Shown piece by piece: positions 6,485 through 8,436 of a DNA stretch of 8,436 nt. A program made the position numbers and the translations under genes. Positions within the stretch are counted from its first letter, which is position 1. Each line of letters begins with the position of its first letter. The notes below the pieces were generated by a model. The model saw only the letters and a list, made by a program, of their open reading frames with translations. It searched no databases and was not told the origin of the DNA. The stretch is from Bacteroidales bacterium (GTDB lineage Bacteria > Bacteroidota > Bacteroidia > Bacteroidales > UBA7960): positions 1 to 8,436 of the forward strand of contig SLNU01000121.1 of assembly GCA_007132865.1 (NCBI GenBank), read 5' to 3'.

Positions 6485-7744
6485 ATGAAGGCAGTGTGTT
6501 TCTATTTTCAGGTTCACCAGCCATACAGGTTACGGACCTACCGGTTTTTCGACATTGGCAAGAACCACGATTATTTCGATGAATATGCCAACCGTTTCAT
6601 AATGCAGCAGGTGGCCGAAAAATGCTACCTGCCGGCCAATAAGATCCTGTTGAACCTGATCAAAACCTTTGGCGAAGACTTCAAGGTAAGCTTCAGCATT
6701 AGTGGAACGGCCATGGAGCAGTTCGGGAAATACGCCCCAAAGGTGCTTGAAAGTTTTCAGGCACTGGCCAAAACCGGTTCTGTGGAGTTTCTGGCCGAGA
6801 CCTATGCGCATTCTCTTGCTTCTCTCCACGGAAGGGATGAGTTTTCCAGGCAGGTGGAAAGGCATGTTGGGAAGGTAAAGGAGCTGTTCGGACAGAAGCC
6901 CGAAACATTCAGGAACACCGAGCTGATCTATTCGAATGATATTGGTAACATGGTATCTGATATGGGATATCGGACCATGATCACCGAAGGGGCAAAGCAT
7001 ATATTGGGCTGGAAAAGTCCGAATCTGATGTATTGCAGTGCAAGTAGTCCCAAATTAAAACTTTTGCTGAAGAACTTCCAGTTGTCAGATGATATTGCAT
7101 TCAGGTTTTCAGAGCGGCGCTGGAGTGAATGGCCCTTGACAGCGGAAAAGTTTGCCGGATGGATACAGGAGCTGACACCCAAGGATGAAGTGGTAAACCT
7201 TTTCCTGGATTATGAAACTTTTGGGGAGCATCAATGGGCGGAAACGGGGATTTTTGATTTTCTGAAAGCCTTTCCCGCACTAATGATCAAGCGCACCCCC
7301 ATACGGTTCAAAACCCCGTCTGAACTGGCTGGGGAGCTTCAGCCGGCTGCCTCACTGAATGTCCCCTACCCGATCTCCTGGGCGGATGAGGAGAGGGACC
7401 TTACTGCCTGGCTCGGCAATGAAATGCAGGATGAAGCATTCAGGAAAATATTCGACCTGGAATCCATGTTGATGGCCATAAATGACCCGGAGCTGTTGAG
7501 TGACTGGCGGCGGCTGCAGACCAGCGACCATTTCTACTATATGTGCACCAAATGGTTCTCGGACGGGACCGTGCACAGGTATTTCAATCCCTATGAATCC
7601 CCTTATGACGCATTCATTAACTACATGAATGTGGTTTCCGACTTTGGCATTCGGGTGGAACAAAAGCATGGGGATATGCCCGCTGAAAGCCTGAAAAGAC
7701 CTCGAAAAAAAGCCTCCACGACCCGCAAACCAAAGTCTGCCTAA
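6485..7744 (+). CDS. GH57 family alpha-glucan enzyme (alpha-amylase or branching enzyme type)
   Basis: Glycoside hydrolase family 57 protein, a cytoplasmic retaining enzyme acting on alpha-1,4-glucans. The five-region GH57 pattern is recognisable in its 419 residues: HQP at 11-13; SISGTAMEQ at 71-79; FRNTELIYSND at 142-152, with E146 the expected nucleophile; LFLDYETFGEH at 239-249, with D242 the expected acid; and TSDHFYYM at 346-353 near the C-terminal helical part. The catalytic pair is intact. It has no signal peptide. The last 16 residues (404-419) form a strongly basic tail rich in K, R, S and T. The gene follows GT4 by 36 bases made almost wholly of an 18-bp tandem repeat. The ATG at 6485 is the only sensible start and has no Shine-Dalgarno site. 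GH57 includes amylases, 4-alpha-glucanotransferases and branching enzymes; the cluster suggests glycogen remodelling, but the exact activity is unresolved. Confidence 0.9.
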   Translation: MKAVCFYFQVHQPYRLRTYRFFDIGKNHDYFDEYANRFIMQQVAEKCYLPANKILLNLIKTFGEDFKVSFSISGTAMEQFGKYAPKVLESFQALAKTGSVEFLAETYAHSLASLHGRDEFSRQVERHVGKVKELFGQKPETFRNTELIYSNDIGNMVSDMGYRTMITEGAKHILGWKSPNLMYCSASSPKLKLLLKNFQLSDDIAFRFSERRWSEWPLTAEKFAGWIQELTPKDEVVNLFLDYETFGEHQWAETGIFDFLKAFPALMIKRTPIRFKTPSELAGELQPAASLNVPYPISWADEERDLTAWLGNEMQDEAFRKIFDLESMLMAINDPELLSDWRRLQTSDHFYYMCTKWFSDGTVHRYFNPYESPYDAFINYMNVVSDFGIRVEQKHGDMPAESLKRPRKKASTTRKPKSA

Positions 7745-7800
7745 ATCCCTGAGCGGCTTGCCCTGCATACTGGCCGATCAGTTACTTGAGATTTTTTTTG

Positions 7801-7808
7801 TATCTTCA
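7801..7808 (+). promoter_or_regulatory. Candidate promoter -7 element before the GT3 glycogen synthase
   Basis: TATCTTCA follows a run of eight Ts (7792-7799) and resembles the Bacteroidota TAnnTTTG -7 box with its last two bases changed. It lies 43 bases before the ATG at 7851. A TTG at 7786-7788 is closer than the usual -33 spacing. I see no stable hairpin in 7745-7791, so the T-run is better read as part of a promoter than as a terminator. If real, the GT3 gene has its own transcript in addition to any read-through from the GH57 gene. Confidence 0.35.
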
Positions 7809-7850
7809 CCGGCTTTTTGACCAGTTCAAGACAATAACTAGTATATATAT

Positions 7851-8436
7851 ATGAAAAAGGAATTATTGAAGCCGGATTACCTGTTTGAGATCAGCTGGGA
7901 GGTATGTAATAAGCTCGGAGGGATCCACACGGTGATCAGCACAAAAGCCCAAACGCTCACCGAAAAATACAAAGACAACTACATATGTATCGGTCCGGAT
8001 GTCTGGAAAGAGACGCACGGCAATCCGGAGTTTATCGAAGACAGGTTTCTATTCAGGTCCTGGAGGGAGCAGGCGGCCCGGGACGGCATACACATCCGGA
8101 TCGGGCGTTGGCAGGTTCCCGGTGAACCCCTGGTGATGCTGTTGGATTTCACGCCCCTGTTCGGTGAAAAGGACAAGGTATTTACCGACTTCTGGCTTAA
8201 ATTCGGACTGAATTCACTGAGCGGGCAGTGGGACTATACCGAGCCAGCCATGTTCGGCTATGCGGCCGGACAGCTCATTGAAAGTTTCTACGATTATCAT
8301 ATGTCGGTGCAGGACCGCCTGGTTGCACATTTTCATGAATGGATGACCGGTACCGGTGTATTGTACCTGCGCGATAAGGTTCCCCAGGCCGGGACCATAT
8401 TTACTACCCACGCCACCACCATGGGGAGGGCACTCT
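7851..8436 (+). CDS. GT3 family glycogen synthase, eukaryote-like (3'-partial)
   Basis: N-terminal 195 residues of a family GT3 glycogen synthase, the fungal/animal type that in eukaryotes extends glycogen from UDP-glucose. Seen: DYLFEISWEVCNKLGGIHTV at 9-28, matching the GT3 opening LFEVAWEVxNKVGGIYTV including the GG donor loop; DNYICIGP at 42-49; GRWQVPGEP at 85-93; the conserved VAHFHEWMTGTG at 158-169; and TIFTTHATTMGR at 182-193. The frame is open from the ATG at 7851 to the window edge, and the C-terminal half with the GT3 catalytic glutamates lies outside. The ATG follows an alternating TA stretch with no Shine-Dalgarno site. It lies 106 bases after the GH57 gene in the same direction and probably supplies the main chain-elongating activity of the cluster. 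Donor preference in this organism is inferred from the family. Confidence 0.93.
   Translation, partial: MKKELLKPDYLFEISWEVCNKLGGIHTVISTKAQTLTEKYKDNYICIGPDVWKETHGNPEFIEDRFLFRSWREQAARDGIHIRIGRWQVPGEPLVMLLDFTPLFGEKDKVFTDFWLKFGLNSLSGQWDYTEPAMFGYAAGQLIESFYDYHMSVQDRLVAHFHEWMTGTGVLYLRDKVPQAGTIFTTHATTMGRAL

Noticed and set aside
7792..7799. T8 run after the GH57 gene as an intrinsic terminator
   Set aside because: No stable GC-rich stem was found directly upstream. The run sits just before a TATCTTCA box, so it fits a promoter region better.

Overview
The window looks like a chromosomal segment of a Bacteroidota bacterium, probably of the Bacteroidales/Marinilabiliales kind. The evidence is protein-level resemblance (GcvT, ComB-like phosphatase, secreted zinc phospholipase C-like protein, and a GH133-GT4-GH57-GT3 glycogen cluster), AT-rich TAnnTTTG-type promoter elements, and weak or absent Shine-Dalgarno sequences. 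Base composition is moderate, about half G+C by eye. All six complete or near-complete genes and the partial seventh lie on the + strand. I see no mobile element, RNA gene or CRISPR array.

Left part (1-3065): three genes with no obvious common pathway. gcvT (glycine cleavage T protein) enters from the left edge lacking about nine N-terminal residues. After about 95 bases comes a ComB-family phosphatase (2-phosphosulfolactate phosphatase family). An imperfect hairpin follows its stop codon. Then comes an exported protein with the full zinc-ligand pattern of the phospholipase C / S1-P1 nuclease fold.

Right part (3208-8436): an alpha-glucan (glycogen) metabolism cluster. A cytoplasmic GH133-type debranching enzyme homologue, a GT4 glycosyltransferase with a glycogen-synthase-like GGLG N-terminus, and a GH57 alpha-glucan enzyme are packed with 10-36 base gaps and are likely one operon, preceded by a TAAATTTG promoter-like element. 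After a 106-base gap with its own promoter-like element, a eukaryote-like GT3 glycogen synthase begins and runs off the right edge. Together they could elongate (GT3, perhaps GT4), remodel or branch (GH57) and trim (GH133) a storage glucan.

The most notable observation is that the GH133 homologue has kept its fold motifs but carries substitutions at nearly every active-site motif I can align: TWMD has become TWMN, WGRDT has become SGRYT, and the C-terminal AWS has become APS. It may be a pseudoenzyme or an enzyme with altered chemistry still held in the glycogen operon. Other points of interest are a perfect 18-bp tandem duplication containing the GT4 stop codon, and an A8 run at the GH133 stop codon where a +1 shift would read into the GT4 frame.
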